64,000 nt of DNA from Polyangiaceae bacterium UTPRO1 (GTDB lineage: Bacteria; Desulfobacterota; Binatia; UTPRO1): contig MWST01000027.1 in assembly GCA_002050235.1 (NCBI GenBank), positions 89,155 to 153,154 of the forward strand, in the 5' to 3' direction. Below the pieces are notes generated by a model, which was not told the origin of the DNA, made no database searches, and saw only the letters and a program-made list of their open reading frames with translations. Positions 9,418 through 18,708 of the stretch are shown piece after piece. Position numbers and translations under genes: made by a program. How positions within the stretch are numbered: the first letter of the stretch is position 1; the number at the start of each line of letters is the position of its first letter.

Positions 9418-10626
9418 CTAGCGGCGACGGCCGGTGGCGATCACCATGGCGCCGGCCAGCTGCAAAGCGGCGGCGATCACGAATCCTGCTGCCGGACGTC
9501 CGGGAGCGAGCGACCAGGCGGCGCCGACGAGCGCGCTCGAGACCATATCGCCGACGCCGTTCGTCGCCGCGAGGAGCCCCATGCCGGTGCCGCGCGCCGC
9601 TTCGTCGAGCAGCTCCGCCGCCCGCGCCTTCTCGGCCACCTCTTCGCAGGCGATGTAGATCCCCGAGGCCACGAACAGGAAGGCGAGCACGAGCGGGGTC
9701 GCCGGCAGGAGCCCGAAGCCGAGCGTCGTTACCGCCGCGAAGAGGTAGCCGCCGATGACGACGTGCCGGCGTCCGACGCGGTCGCTGAGGACCCCGACGG
9801 GAAAGGCGGCGGCGGCGCTGACGGCGTTGTGGAGGACGTAGAGTGCGATCGCGAGCGTCGCGCCGCTCCATTGGAATACCGTCCCCTGCGCGTGCTCCGT
9901 GACGTAGAAGATCAGGAGCGTGCGGGAGAAGTCGCCGCAGCCGAAGACGAAGATGCCGGCCAGGTAGCGGCGGAAAGCGCCGCTCGTCCCTTGGATGTGG
10001 GCGCGAAAGGTTCGCGGCGGGCCCGGGGGGGTGGTCCGCGGCCGTTCGCGGACGAGGCCGGTGATCGCGAGGAACGCGAGCAGCCCGGGGAGGAGCGACC
10101 AGGCCATGACGTGCTGCGGCCGCACTCCGGAGCCCACGAGGGCGAGGGCCAGGAGCGGACCCAGGACGGCGCCGAAGGCATCGCCGGCGCGCTCCATGCC
10201 GAAGGCGCGACCCCAGACGCGGGGATCGGCCGCCTCGGCCATCAGCACGTCGCGGGCAGGGCTGCGGCTCCCGCGTCCGATCCAGGCGGCGACGCGGCAG
10301 GCGAGGATCTGCCGCCACGTGGTGCAGAGACCGATCGCTGCCGTACCGACCGCGGTGACCAGATAGCCGACCGACGCCAGCGGCTTGCGGCGGGCCAGGC
10401 GATCGGAGACGACTCCGCCCCAGAGCTTCGCGAGCGCCGAGAGCCCGTCGGCCGCACCCTCGATCAACCCCAGCGCCGCCGGCCCTGAGCCGAGTGCCAG
10501 CAGGACGACCGGCAGCACCGCGGTCGCGAGCTCGTGCGAGACGTCGGAGAAGAGGCTCGCGAGCGCGATGCCGACGGTCGAGCGGTTGAGCCACCCCGCG
10601 CGCGCCGCCGTCGCGGACGCGCTCAC
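9418..10626 (-). CDS. Major facilitator superfamily transporter
   Basis: 402 residues from a GTG start, with about twelve hydrophobic segments. The motif GGVVSDRLARRKPL between helices 2 and 3 is the MFS motif A, and a second GVLSDRVGRRHVV follows in the second half, as expected for the duplicated six-helix fold. The DVSHELATAVLP N-terminus matches a bacterial MFS group often annotated only as permease or drug transporter. The gene reads into the glycosidase and diverges from the SbmA-like and GH94 pair, so export or import of a saccharide is plausible. The sequence does not settle the substrate. Confidence 0.8.
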   Translation of the reverse strand: MSASATAARAGWLNRSTVGIALASLFSDVSHELATAVLPVVLLALGSGPAALGLIEGAADGLSALAKLWGGVVSDRLARRKPLASVGYLVTAVGTAAIGLCTTWRQILACRVAAWIGRGSRSPARDVLMAEAADPRVWGRAFGMERAGDAFGAVLGPLLALALVGSGVRPQHVMAWSLLPGLLAFLAITGLVRERPRTTPPGPPRTFRAHIQGTSGAFRRYLAGIFVFGCGDFSRTLLIFYVTEHAQGTVFQWSGATLAIALYVLHNAVSAAAAFPVGVLSDRVGRRHVVIGGYLFAAVTTLGFGLLPATPLVLAFLFVASGIYIACEEVAEKARAAELLDEAARGTGMGLLAATNGVGDMVSSALVGAAWSLAPGRPAAGFVIAAALQLAGAMVIATGRRR

Positions 10627-10851
10627 GACGCGCGCCCGCAGGCCGTCGCTCCGGCGTACCGCGCGCTACGTCGGCGCCCGTCATCGCTGCGCATGAGCAG
10701 ATCGTACTTGGCAGTCCGTTCGCGGCGATTCAACCGCGACCGGCCGGGTGCGGCGGCAGTCCGCGGCTTGCGATTGCCGGCATCGCCTTCGGCGCCCGCT
10801 CGTCCCGGCGTGGTTCGCGGTCGCGTCGGCGTTGCGCTATGGACGCGGCCG

Positions 10852-12600
10852 ATGGTCGACGGCGGCGCCGCGAAGGAGACTCGACTCACCCGTGACACGT
10901 GGCGCCGGCTCTCCCAGGCCGTCGCCGCCTTCGCCCACTCCGAGGTCCGCCTCGGCGCCTTCGGCTGGGCGACGCTGCTCTTCACGCTGCTCTTCGCGAT
11001 CAACGGCCTGAACGTCGTCAACAGCTACGTCGGGCGCGACTTCATGACCGCGCTCGAGCAGCGCAATCGCGCCGCATTCCTCTACGAGGCGCTGCTCTAT
11101 GTCGGCGTCTTCGCGGCTTCGACGGCGGCGGCGGTATTCTTCCGCTTCGCGGAGGAGCGCCTGGGCCTCCTCTGGCGCGATTGGCTGACCGGCCAGATCG
11201 TCCACTTCTACCTCGCCGATCGCACCTACCTGCGGCTGAGCGAGGCCGGGACCTTGAGCAATCCCGACCAGCGCATCACCGAGGACGTGCGCACCTTCGT
11301 GACCATGACGCTGTCGCTGCTCCTGATGTTCATGAACGGCGCCTTCACGGTGGTCGCATTCTCGGGCGTACTCTGGTCGATCAGCCGCCCGCTCTTCGTC
11401 GTCGGTATCCTCTATGCCGGCTTCGGCTCGCTGTTGACGATCTGGCTCGGGCGACCGCTGATCGCTCTCAACTATCAGCAGTCGGATCGCGAGGCCGACT
11501 TCCGGACGACGCTCATCGAGGTGCGCGAGAACGCCGAGTGCCTGGCGCTCCATCGCCGCGAGTGGCAGCTCGAGCAGCGCTTGCAGGGCCAGCTACGCGC
11601 CCTCGTCGGCAATCTGCGCAGCATCATCGCCGTGAACCGCAACCTCGGCTTCTTCACCACCGGGTACAACTACCTGATCCAGATCATCCCGGCGCTCGTC
11701 GTGGCGCCGCTCTTCATCCGCGGCGACGCCGAGTTCGGAGTCATCACCCAGTCGGCGATGGCGTTCTCGATGCTGCTCGGAGCCTTCTCGCTGATCGTGA
11801 CGCAGTTCCAGACGATCTCGTCGTACGGCGCAGTGCTGGCGCGGCTGCAGGCCCTCGCCGCCGCGGTGGCGACGCCCGGTCCGGTCTCCGGCATCGAGAC
11901 CGTCGTCGACGGTGATCGTATCGCCTACGAGGCTCTGACGCTGACGGAGCCGGCGGGCGAGGTACTGATACGCGATCTGTCCTTCGTGATCGCCGCCGGC
12001 GCGCATATCCTCGTCGTCAGCCAGGATCCGGAGCTGCGCAGCGCCCTGGTGCGGGCGACGGCGGGCGTCTGGGACCACGGGCGCGGGCTGGTAAGGCGCC
12101 CCAAGCTCGAGGAGCTGGCGTTCATTCCCGAGCAGCCCTATCTGCCCTCGGGGACGCTGCGCGAGATGATGGGCGGCGGCGACGGCCGCGTACCGCCGGA
12201 CGCCGAGATCGGCAGCGCCCTCGAGGTGCTGGGCGCGCACGAGCTTTTCGAGCTATTCGAGCGGACCGTGACCACCGCTGCCGAGCCCAACTGGGGACGG
12301 GTGCTGACGCTCCGCGAACGACAGATATTGTCGGTGGCGCGCGCCCTGGTGGCGCACCCGAAATTCGCCTTCATCGGCCAGCTCGGCAACGTCGTCGGCG
12401 CCGAGCGCTTGTCGAGCGTGCTCGCTGCTTTCGGCGCCCGCGGCACCACGTGCGTCGCGCTGGGCGCCCCCGACGAGCCGCGCGCCGACTACGACACCGT
12501 GCTCGAGCTCGCCGAGGGCGGTGCCTGGCGGGTCGAGTCGGTGCGGCTCGATGACGACGAGCCGCCGGCCGGGAGCTCCGTTCCCGGAGGTGTCGCGTGA
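10852..12600 (+). CDS. SbmA/BacA-YddA-type ABC transporter with a decayed nucleotide-binding domain
   Basis: About 582 residues. Residues 20-330 form the SbmA/BacA-type membrane domain (NSYVGRDFMTAL, WRDWLTGQIVHFYL, NPDQRITEDVRTF). Residues 350-560 align by position with the ABC ATPase domain of YddA-like exporters but have lost the catalytic motifs. The Walker A site reads VVSQDPELRSALVRATAG with no GKS/T. The Q-loop is FIPEQPYLPSGTLRE. The signature is LTLRERQILSVARAL instead of LSxGEQQR. Walker B is FAFIGQLGN with no Asp-Glu. Known: SbmA and BacA lack an NBD and run on proton motive force. Inferred: transport here is ATP-independent or needs a partner. ATG 10852 is preferred to open frame upstream. 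The end overlaps the GH94 start as GTGA. Confidence 0.8.
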   Translation: MVDGGAAKETRLTRDTWRRLSQAVAAFAHSEVRLGAFGWATLLFTLLFAINGLNVVNSYVGRDFMTALEQRNRAAFLYEALLYVGVFAASTAAAVFFRFAEERLGLLWRDWLTGQIVHFYLADRTYLRLSEAGTLSNPDQRITEDVRTFVTMTLSLLLMFMNGAFTVVAFSGVLWSISRPLFVVGILYAGFGSLLTIWLGRPLIALNYQQSDREADFRTTLIEVRENAECLALHRREWQLEQRLQGQLRALVGNLRSIIAVNRNLGFFTTGYNYLIQIIPALVVAPLFIRGDAEFGVITQSAMAFSMLLGAFSLIVTQFQTISSYGAVLARLQALAAAVATPGPVSGIETVVDGDRIAYEALTLTEPAGEVLIRDLSFVIAAGAHILVVSQDPELRSALVRATAGVWDHGRGLVRRPKLEELAFIPEQPYLPSGTLREMMGGGDGRVPPDAEIGSALEVLGAHELFELFERTVTTAAEPNWGRVLTLRERQILSVARALVAHPKFAFIGQLGNVVGAERLSSVLAAFGARGTTCVALGAPDEPRADYDTVLELAEGGAWRVESVRLDDDEPPAGSSVPGGVA

Positions 12601-15600
12601 ACGCCGGCGCCGGCTTCCGGCGCCTGGCGAGCCCGTCGGGGTTGGCCGTGCAGGTGAACGCCAACGGCGCCATCCGCCGCATCGACCACGGCGACGTCGT
12701 CGTCAACCTCTTTCCGGGGAGCGAGGCGGAGGGCGGGCCGGCGAACGTCTGGCTGCGGCGGCGCGGCGACGGCATCGCGGCGGTGCCGCTCCTGGGTCCG
12801 CGGAGTCCGGGCGCGGTCGCGATCGCCGGCGACCGCCTCGTCGTCCGCGGCCGGTGGCGCGACCTCGACTTCGTCCTGCAGCTCCTGCTCGCGCAGTCGG
12901 CGCCGGCGTGGTTCTGGCATCTGCGGGTCGAGAACCGGGGCGCCGCTCCGGTCATGGTCGACGCCGTGCACGCCCAGGATCTGGCGCTAGCACCCTACGC
13001 CGCCATCCGCATGAACGAGTACTACGTGAGCCAGTACGTCGACTACACGCCGCTCGTCGACGCCGCGCACGGCTACGTCCTCGCCGTGCGCCAGAATCTG
13101 GCCATGGGCGGCCGGCACCCGTGGGCGCTGGTCGGCGCGCTCGGGCGCGCGATCGGCTTCGCGACCGACGCCCTGCAGCTGCACGGGCTCGCGACCCGCG
13201 CCGGGGATGCACCCGAGGCCCTCGCCGCCCCGACGCTGCCGGTGGTGCGCCGGCAGCACGAGCACTCGCTCGCAGCGCTCCAGGAGGAGCCGTTCACGCT
13301 GGCGCCGGGCGCGGCCGCGGCGCGCGGCTTCTTCGTGTGGCTCGACCCCGACCATGCGGCGGTGACCGGCGATGCCGACCTCGCGGCCGTCGCTCGCGTA
13401 CTGGCGCTGCCCGAGGCCGCGGCGCCGGCGGACGGAGCGAAGGGGGCGATGCCGGCAGCCGCGGCAGCGGGCTCGCTCTTCGCTCGCGCGCCGCTCCTCG
13501 CCGGCGACGACCTCGACCCGGCGGCGCTCGACGCCCACTTCGGCGGTGAGCGCCGGCACGTCGAAACCGACGCCGAGGGGAGACCGCTCTCGTTCTTCAC
13601 CGGGGCGCACTGCCACGTCGTGCTGCGCGCCAAGGAGCGGCGCGTGCTCCGACCGCACGGGTCGATTCTGCGCACCGGCGACGCGCTCGTGCCCGACGAG
13701 GCTGCGCTCACCTCGACGGTGTGGATGGACGGCGTCTTCCACTCGCTGGTGACGCAGGGCCACGTCAACATCAACCGCGTGCTCTCGACGGCGCGCTCCT
13801 ACCTCGGGCTCTTCCGGGCGCACGGTCTCCGTATCTTCGTCGATGCGGACGGCGACTGGCGGCTCCTCGGGGTGCCGTCGGCGTTCGCGATGACGCCGGG
13901 CGGAGCCCGCTGGATCTATCGCTTCCCCGGCGGCTGCGTCGCCGTCGCCGGCAGCGCTGCGACGACGCGCCACGAGCTCGGGCTCGCGGTCGAAGTGCTC
14001 GCCGGCCCGCCGCGCCGCTTCCTCTTCTCGGCGCACGTCGCTCTTGGCGGCGACGACGGCGCCGATCCGGCAGCCGTACGCTGGGAGCGCGACGCCGTCG
14101 GAATCGTGGTACGCACCGATCCCGACGCCGAATCCGGCCGGCGCTTCCCGCAGGGCTTCGTTCGTCTCGATCCGCTAGACGGTACGGTGCTCGCGCGCGT
14201 CGCCGGCGACGAGGCGCTCTACGCCGACGGCCGTTCCCGCGGCGAGCCGTTCCTCGTCGTCGAGACGGCGCCGGCGGCGCGGGCGGCCTTCCGCCTGACC
14301 GCGGCGCTGACCGTGGCGGCGCCCGCTGCCGCGGCCCCCGGCGCCGACGACGCCGCCGCCGAAGCTCGCTTCTGGACCGGCGCCGCCGGCGGCATCGCGC
14401 TGCAGGCGCCGGCGGCGGCCCCGGAGGCGGCGCGCGTCGCCGAGATCCTGCCCTGGTACGCCCACGACGCCCTCGTGCACTACCTGGCGCCGCGCGGTCT
14501 CGAACAATACTCGGGCGGCGGCTGGGGCACGCGCGACGTCTGCCAGGGACCGGTCGAGTACCTCCTGGCGCTCGGCCGTCATGAGCCGCTGCGCGATCTC
14601 TTGCAGCTCGTCTTCGCGGCCCAGAACCCCGATGGCGACTGGCCGCAGTGGTTCATGTTCTTTCCCCGCGACCGCAACATCCGCCCCGACGACTCGCACG
14701 GCGACATCGTCTTCTGGCCGCTCCTGGCTCTCGCTCAGTACCTGCTCGCGTCCGAGGACTTCGAGCTGCTGCACGCCTCGGTGCCGTTCTTCCACTCCGA
14801 CGGCGACGCCGCCGCCGAGCGGGCGATGATCGGAGCCCACGTCGGCCGCGCGCTGGCGGTGATCGAGGCGCGGCAGATCCCGACCACGTCCCTCGTCGCC
14901 TACGGCCACGGCGACTGGAACGACTCGCTCCAGCCCGCCGATCCGGCGATGCGCGAGCGGCTGTGCAGCGCCTGGACGGTGACGCTGCAGGTGCAGACGG
15001 CGCGAGCGCTGGCGCAGGCGCTCCGCCGCGCCGGCTGGGACGCCCTCGGCGTCAGGTGCGAGGCGCTCGCCGAACGCACGCGCGCTGACTTCCAGCGTCT
15101 GCTCCTCCCCGGCGGAGTCCTCGCCGGCTTCGCATACTTCCATGCCGAGCGGCCGATCCAGTACCTCCTGCACCCGAGCGACGACGCGACCGGCATCCAC
15201 TACCGTTTGCTGCCGATGATCCACGCCATCAGCAACGGTCTGCTGACGCCGCAGGAGGCGCGGCGCCACCTCGATCTCATGCGCGAGCATCTGCTGGCGC
15301 CGGACGGTGCCCGCCTGTTCGATCGGCCGCCACGCTACCGCGGCGGCGAGCAGCGCTACTTCCAGCGCGCCGAGAGCAGCTCGTTCTTCGGTCGCGAGAA
15401 CGGCCTCATGTATACCCACGCCCACCTCCGTTACGCGGAGGCGATGGCGACGCTCGGCGAGGCGGAGGCCTTCTGGCTGGCGCTGCTGCAGGCGGTGCCG
15501 ATCGGGCTCGGCGACGTGGTGCCGAACGCGCGTCCGCGCCAGGCCAATACGTACACGTCGAGCTCGGATCCCGTCGTCGCCGACCGCTACGAGGCCGAGG

Positions 15601-15989
15601 CGCGCTACGGCGACGTGCGCGCAGGTCGCGTTCCGGTCGAGGGCGGCTGGCGCATCTACTCGAGCGGCGCGGGGATCGCGTTCCGCCTGATCCACGAGCG
15701 GCTCCTCGGAATCCGCCGCCGTCGCTCGACGCTCGCATTCGATCCGGTGCTGCCGCGCCGTCTCGACGGCCTCGTGCTCGACCTCGTCCTCGTCGACCGA
15801 CCGGTGCGCGTGCGCTACGCCGTCGGCGCCCGCGGCGTCGGAGTCGGCGCCTTGACGGTGAACGGCGCTGCCCTCGCCTTCGAGCGCGAGCCGAACCCGT
15901 ATCGGCCGGGCGCGGCGCTGGTCGCGACGACGGCGCTCGCCGCCGCGCTCCGGTCCGACGCCAACGAACTCGTGATCAGCCTCGGATGA
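12597..15989 (+). CDS. GH94-type glycoside phosphorylase, 1,2-beta-oligoglucan phosphorylase-like
   Basis: 1130 residues. The N-terminal half is beta-rich (super-sandwich type) with two subdomains. The C-terminal half is an (alpha/alpha)6 barrel with the GH94 hallmarks LEQYSGGGWGTRDVCQGP and GHGDWNDSLQP, where D773-W-N-D776 contains the general acid. Known: GH94 enzymes cleave beta-glucosides with phosphate, giving glucose 1-phosphate and saving ATP. The length and the long N-terminal region are closer to 1,2-beta-oligoglucan phosphorylases than to the roughly 800-residue cellobiose phosphorylases. Specificity is inference. There is no signal peptide, so the enzyme is cytoplasmic and should act on sugar brought in by a transporter. 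Translationally coupled to the SbmA-like gene. Confidence 0.75.
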   Translation: MNAGAGFRRLASPSGLAVQVNANGAIRRIDHGDVVVNLFPGSEAEGGPANVWLRRRGDGIAAVPLLGPRSPGAVAIAGDRLVVRGRWRDLDFVLQLLLAQSAPAWFWHLRVENRGAAPVMVDAVHAQDLALAPYAAIRMNEYYVSQYVDYTPLVDAAHGYVLAVRQNLAMGGRHPWALVGALGRAIGFATDALQLHGLATRAGDAPEALAAPTLPVVRRQHEHSLAALQEEPFTLAPGAAAARGFFVWLDPDHAAVTGDADLAAVARVLALPEAAAPADGAKGAMPAAAAAGSLFARAPLLAGDDLDPAALDAHFGGERRHVETDAEGRPLSFFTGAHCHVVLRAKERRVLRPHGSILRTGDALVPDEAALTSTVWMDGVFHSLVTQGHVNINRVLSTARSYLGLFRAHGLRIFVDADGDWRLLGVPSAFAMTPGGARWIYRFPGGCVAVAGSAATTRHELGLAVEVLAGPPRRFLFSAHVALGGDDGADPAAVRWERDAVGIVVRTDPDAESGRRFPQGFVRLDPLDGTVLARVAGDEALYADGRSRGEPFLVVETAPAARAAFRLTAALTVAAPAAAAPGADDAAAEARFWTGAAGGIALQAPAAAPEAARVAEILPWYAHDALVHYLAPRGLEQYSGGGWGTRDVCQGPVEYLLALGRHEPLRDLLQLVFAAQNPDGDWPQWFMFFPRDRNIRPDDSHGDIVFWPLLALAQYLLASEDFELLHASVPFFHSDGDAAAERAMIGAHVGRALAVIEARQIPTTSLVAYGHGDWNDSLQPADPAMRERLCSAWTVTLQVQTARALAQALRRAGWDALGVRCEALAERTRADFQRLLLPGGVLAGFAYFHAERPIQYLLHPSDDATGIHYRLLPMIHAISNGLLTPQEARRHLDLMREHLLAPDGARLFDRPPRYRGGEQRYFQRAESSSFFGRENGLMYTHAHLRYAEAMATLGEAEAFWLALLQAVPIGLGDVVPNARPRQANTYTSSSDPVVADRYEAEARYGDVRAGRVPVEGGWRIYSSGAGIAFRLIHERLLGIRRRRSTLAFDPVLPRRLDGLVLDLVLVDRPVRVRYAVGARGVGVGALTVNGAALAFEREPNPYRPGAALVATTALAAALRSDANELVISLG

Positions 15990-16101
15990 GCTCCCGCCGC
16001 CCGCGGCGCGATCCGTCCGGAGTGCGCCGGCGCTGTCCTCGGCTGCCTCGTTTCGACGGCGAACGTCTCCTCGGCACCGGCAGACCGCGCGCAATGGACG
16101 T

Positions 16102-18540
16102 ATGACCGGCGCCGGGATCCTGCGGGCGATCCGGCGTCGCTGCCGGGATGGATGGTCGGGGGCGCGCGCATCCCGGCCGCGGATCGAGCGGAGTCCGCGC
16201 CGCGTCCGCGGTCTGCTCGCAGCGGCAGCCGGCATCTGCTGGCTCGGGTGCGGCGCCGGCGAGCCGCCGGCACCGCACCCGGCGCGCACCGTCGCGGGGC
16301 GCCCTACACCCGGCGCGCCGCCGGCGGCCGTCGCGACGATGCCGAGCGCTACCTTCGTCGGCGCCGCGGCCTGCATCGGCTGCCACGTCGAGGCCGGAGC
16401 CGCCTGGCGCGGTTCACAGCACGCCCGCGCCATGCAGCCGGCGGCGCCGGCCTCCGTGCTCGGCGACTTCAGCGGGGTACGGATCACGGCGGCAGGCATC
16501 ACCTCGACCTTCACCCGGCGCGGCGATGACTTCGTCGTCCGTACCGACGGCCCCGACGGCCGGCTCGCCGACTATCGTGTGACCTGGGCCTTCGGCGTGT
16601 ACCCGCTCCAGCAGTACCTCGTCGACTTTCCCGACGGCCGGAAGCAGGCGCTGCCGTTCGCCTGGGATGCCCGGCCGCAGCGCGACGGCGGCCAGCGCTG
16701 GTTCCACCTCTACCCGGGCGAGCGCATCGACCACCGCGACCCGCTGCACTGGACCCGGCTCCAGCAGAACTGGAATTTCGTCTGCGCCGACTGCCACGCG
16801 ACCAACCTCCGGCGCAACTACGACGCTGCGGCGGACCGCTTCGCGACGACGTGGACGGATTCGGGCGTCGCCTGCGAGGCGTGTCACGGTCCCGGTTCGA
16901 ACCACGTCGCCTGGGCCGAGCGCCGCTCCGGGTCGGACGGGTGGCCGGCGCGCGGTCTCGTGATCGCACTCGACGAGCGAGCCGGCGCCGCGTGGGCGCC
17001 GTCGCCGACGGCGCCCACGCGCAGCCGGCCGCTCGCCACCCATCGCGAAGTCGAGACCTGCGCCGTCTGCCACGCTCGCCGTCGCCCGCTCGGCCTCGAC
17101 TCGAACCCGACCGGGCGCTTGCTCGATACCCACGTGCCGGCGCTCCTCGAGCCGGAGCTCTACGAGGTCGACGGCCAGCAGCGCGGCGAGGTCTATACCT
17201 GGGGCTCGTTCGTGCAGAGCAAGATGTACGCGCGCGGCGTCACGTGCGCTGATTGCCACGAGCCGCACGGCGGCAAGCTGCGGGCGCCCGGGAACGCGCT
17301 CTGCACCGGATGCCACTCTGCCGCCGCCTACGACGCCGCTCGGCACCACCATCACGACGAGGGTTCGGCGGCATCGGCTTGTGTCGCCTGTCACATGCCG
17401 ACGCGCACCTACATGGTGGTCGATCCGCGGCACGATCACTCGCTGCGCGTGCCGCGTCCCGATCGCACGGTTGTCGACGGCACGCCGAACGCGTGCAACG
17501 GCTGTCACGTCGAGGCCGACGCGGCATGGGCGGCCGCGGCGATCGCACGCTGGTACGGTCCGAGCCGCAAGGGCTTGCAGACCTGGGGCGGAGCCTTCGC
17601 TGCCGGGCGGGTCGGGGCGCCGGGCGCGGCGGCAGCGCTCGCTGCCGTCGCCGGCGACGCTGCCGTGCCCGAGATCGCGCGCGCCACGGCGCTATCGATG
17701 CTGGAGCGCTTCCCGAGCCCGCGCGCGCTCGCGGTATTGCGGGCGGCGCTCGCCGACGCGAGCCCGCTCGTGCGGCTCGGAGCGCTCGCTGCCGTGCGCA
17801 GCTTGCCGCCCGAGGCGCGCGTCGCCCTCGCGAGCCCGCTCGCCGACGACACGGTGAAGGCGGTGCGGGTGCAGGCGGGGCTGGCGCTCGCGAGCGCGCC
17901 GCTCGACCCATTGCCGCCCGCGGCGCTGGCGGCCGGTCGGCGCGCGATCGACGAGTGGGCAGCGTCGGAGCGGGCGCTGGCCGAGCGCCCCGAGTCGCAC
18001 CTGAACCTCGGCATCGTCGCCGCCGAGCGCGGCGACACCGCTGCGGCCGCAGCCGAGTATCGCGCCGCCTTGAGGGTCGACCCGCTCTTCGTGCCCGGCT
18101 ACGTGAACCTCGCCGATCTCTATCGGGCGGCGGGCCCGGCGGCGGAGGCGGCGCGCATCCTCGACGCCGGCCTGACTGCGGTTCCCGGCGATCCGACACT
18201 GCTGCACGCACTCGGGCTGCAGCGCGTGCGGGAGGGTCGGAGCGCGGAGGCGCTAGCACTGCTCGAGCGCGCCGCCGACGGGCGTCCCAACGATCCGCGC
18301 CTCGCGTACGTCTACGGCGTCGCGCTCTACTCCGCCGGACGCGCCGAAGAGGGCTTGCGCATACTCGCTGCGGCCCTTGTGCGAGCGCCTTACGACTCGC
18401 AGTTGCTTACGGCGCTTGCCGCGTTCGAACGCGATGCGGGTCGGCACGAGGCCGCGCTCGACTACGCACGGAGGCTCGCTGCCGTGGCACCCGACGATGC
18501 CGGCGCCCGACGGCTGGTGAGCGAGCTCGGCGGCGACTGA
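16102..18540 (+). CDS. Octahaem c-type cytochrome with HEAT-like and TPR repeats
   Basis: 812 residues. A basic leader and a hydrophobic stretch end in WLGCG, a possible lipobox near residue 50. Eight CxxCH haem sites are visible: CIGCH, CADCH, CEACH, CAVCH, CADCH, CTGCH, CVACH and CNGCH, the last near residue 470. Beyond them come alpha-helical HEAT-like repeats (about 500-610) and three or four TPRs (about 630-800, e.g. ESHLNLGIVAAERGD and PGYVNLADLYRAAG). The haem region resembles the cytochrome c554 / nitrite reductase superfamily. Likely role: periplasmic electron transfer, or a multihaem oxidoreductase held in a complex by its repeats. The substrate is unknown. Confidence 0.85.
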   Translation: MTGAGILRAIRRRCRDGWSGARASRPRIERSPRRVRGLLAAAAGICWLGCGAGEPPAPHPARTVAGRPTPGAPPAAVATMPSATFVGAAACIGCHVEAGAAWRGSQHARAMQPAAPASVLGDFSGVRITAAGITSTFTRRGDDFVVRTDGPDGRLADYRVTWAFGVYPLQQYLVDFPDGRKQALPFAWDARPQRDGGQRWFHLYPGERIDHRDPLHWTRLQQNWNFVCADCHATNLRRNYDAAADRFATTWTDSGVACEACHGPGSNHVAWAERRSGSDGWPARGLVIALDERAGAAWAPSPTAPTRSRPLATHREVETCAVCHARRRPLGLDSNPTGRLLDTHVPALLEPELYEVDGQQRGEVYTWGSFVQSKMYARGVTCADCHEPHGGKLRAPGNALCTGCHSAAAYDAARHHHHDEGSAASACVACHMPTRTYMVVDPRHDHSLRVPRPDRTVVDGTPNACNGCHVEADAAWAAAAIARWYGPSRKGLQTWGGAFAAGRVGAPGAAAALAAVAGDAAVPEIARATALSMLERFPSPRALAVLRAALADASPLVRLGALAAVRSLPPEARVALASPLADDTVKAVRVQAGLALASAPLDPLPPAALAAGRRAIDEWAASERALAERPESHLNLGIVAAERGDTAAAAAEYRAALRVDPLFVPGYVNLADLYRAAGPAAEAARILDAGLTAVPGDPTLLHALGLQRVREGRSAEALALLERAADGRPNDPRLAYVYGVALYSAGRAEEGLRILAAALVRAPYDSQLLTALAAFERDAGRHEAALDYARRLAAVAPDDAGARRLVSELGGD

Positions 18541-18605
18541 TGGCGCGCGCCGGCCCCGCCGGGATCGTTCTGGACGTCAGCCGCCGACGGGATAGGAGAG
18601 AGGAC

Positions 18606-18704
18606 ATGCGTGCGCAGACGGGGGCGGCCATGGGACCGAGGGCGACCGCGACGGCGTCCATCGAGGCGGTGGCGCTTGCAGCCGCGAGCGGCGAGCGGCG
18701 GTAG
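18606..18704 (+). CDS. Possible small ORF upstream of the MscS gene
   Basis: A 32-codon frame starts at ATG 18606 and ends at TAG 18702-18704. A strong purine-rich site, AGGAGAGAGG, lies just upstream. The peptide (MRAQTGAAMGPRATATAS...) is Ala/Arg-rich and has no recognisable domain. It ends 4 nt before the GTG proposed for the channel gene and could couple its translation. It may equally be chance in high-GC sequence. Confidence 0.25.
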   Translation: MRAQTGAAMGPRATATASIEAVALAAASGERR

Positions 18705-18708
18705 CGTC

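Noticed and set aside
9347..10684. Upstream extension of the glycosidase frame through the MFS gene
   Set aside because: The extension is Arg/Pro-rich and has no start near the gene, while the MFS frame has clear family motifs.
10709..10724. TGGCAGTCCGTTCGCG, a sigma-54-like match in the gap between the MFS and SbmA-like genes
   Set aside because: It lies about 143 nt from the nearest start codon and has a weak -12 box. It shows the background rate of such matches is not zero.
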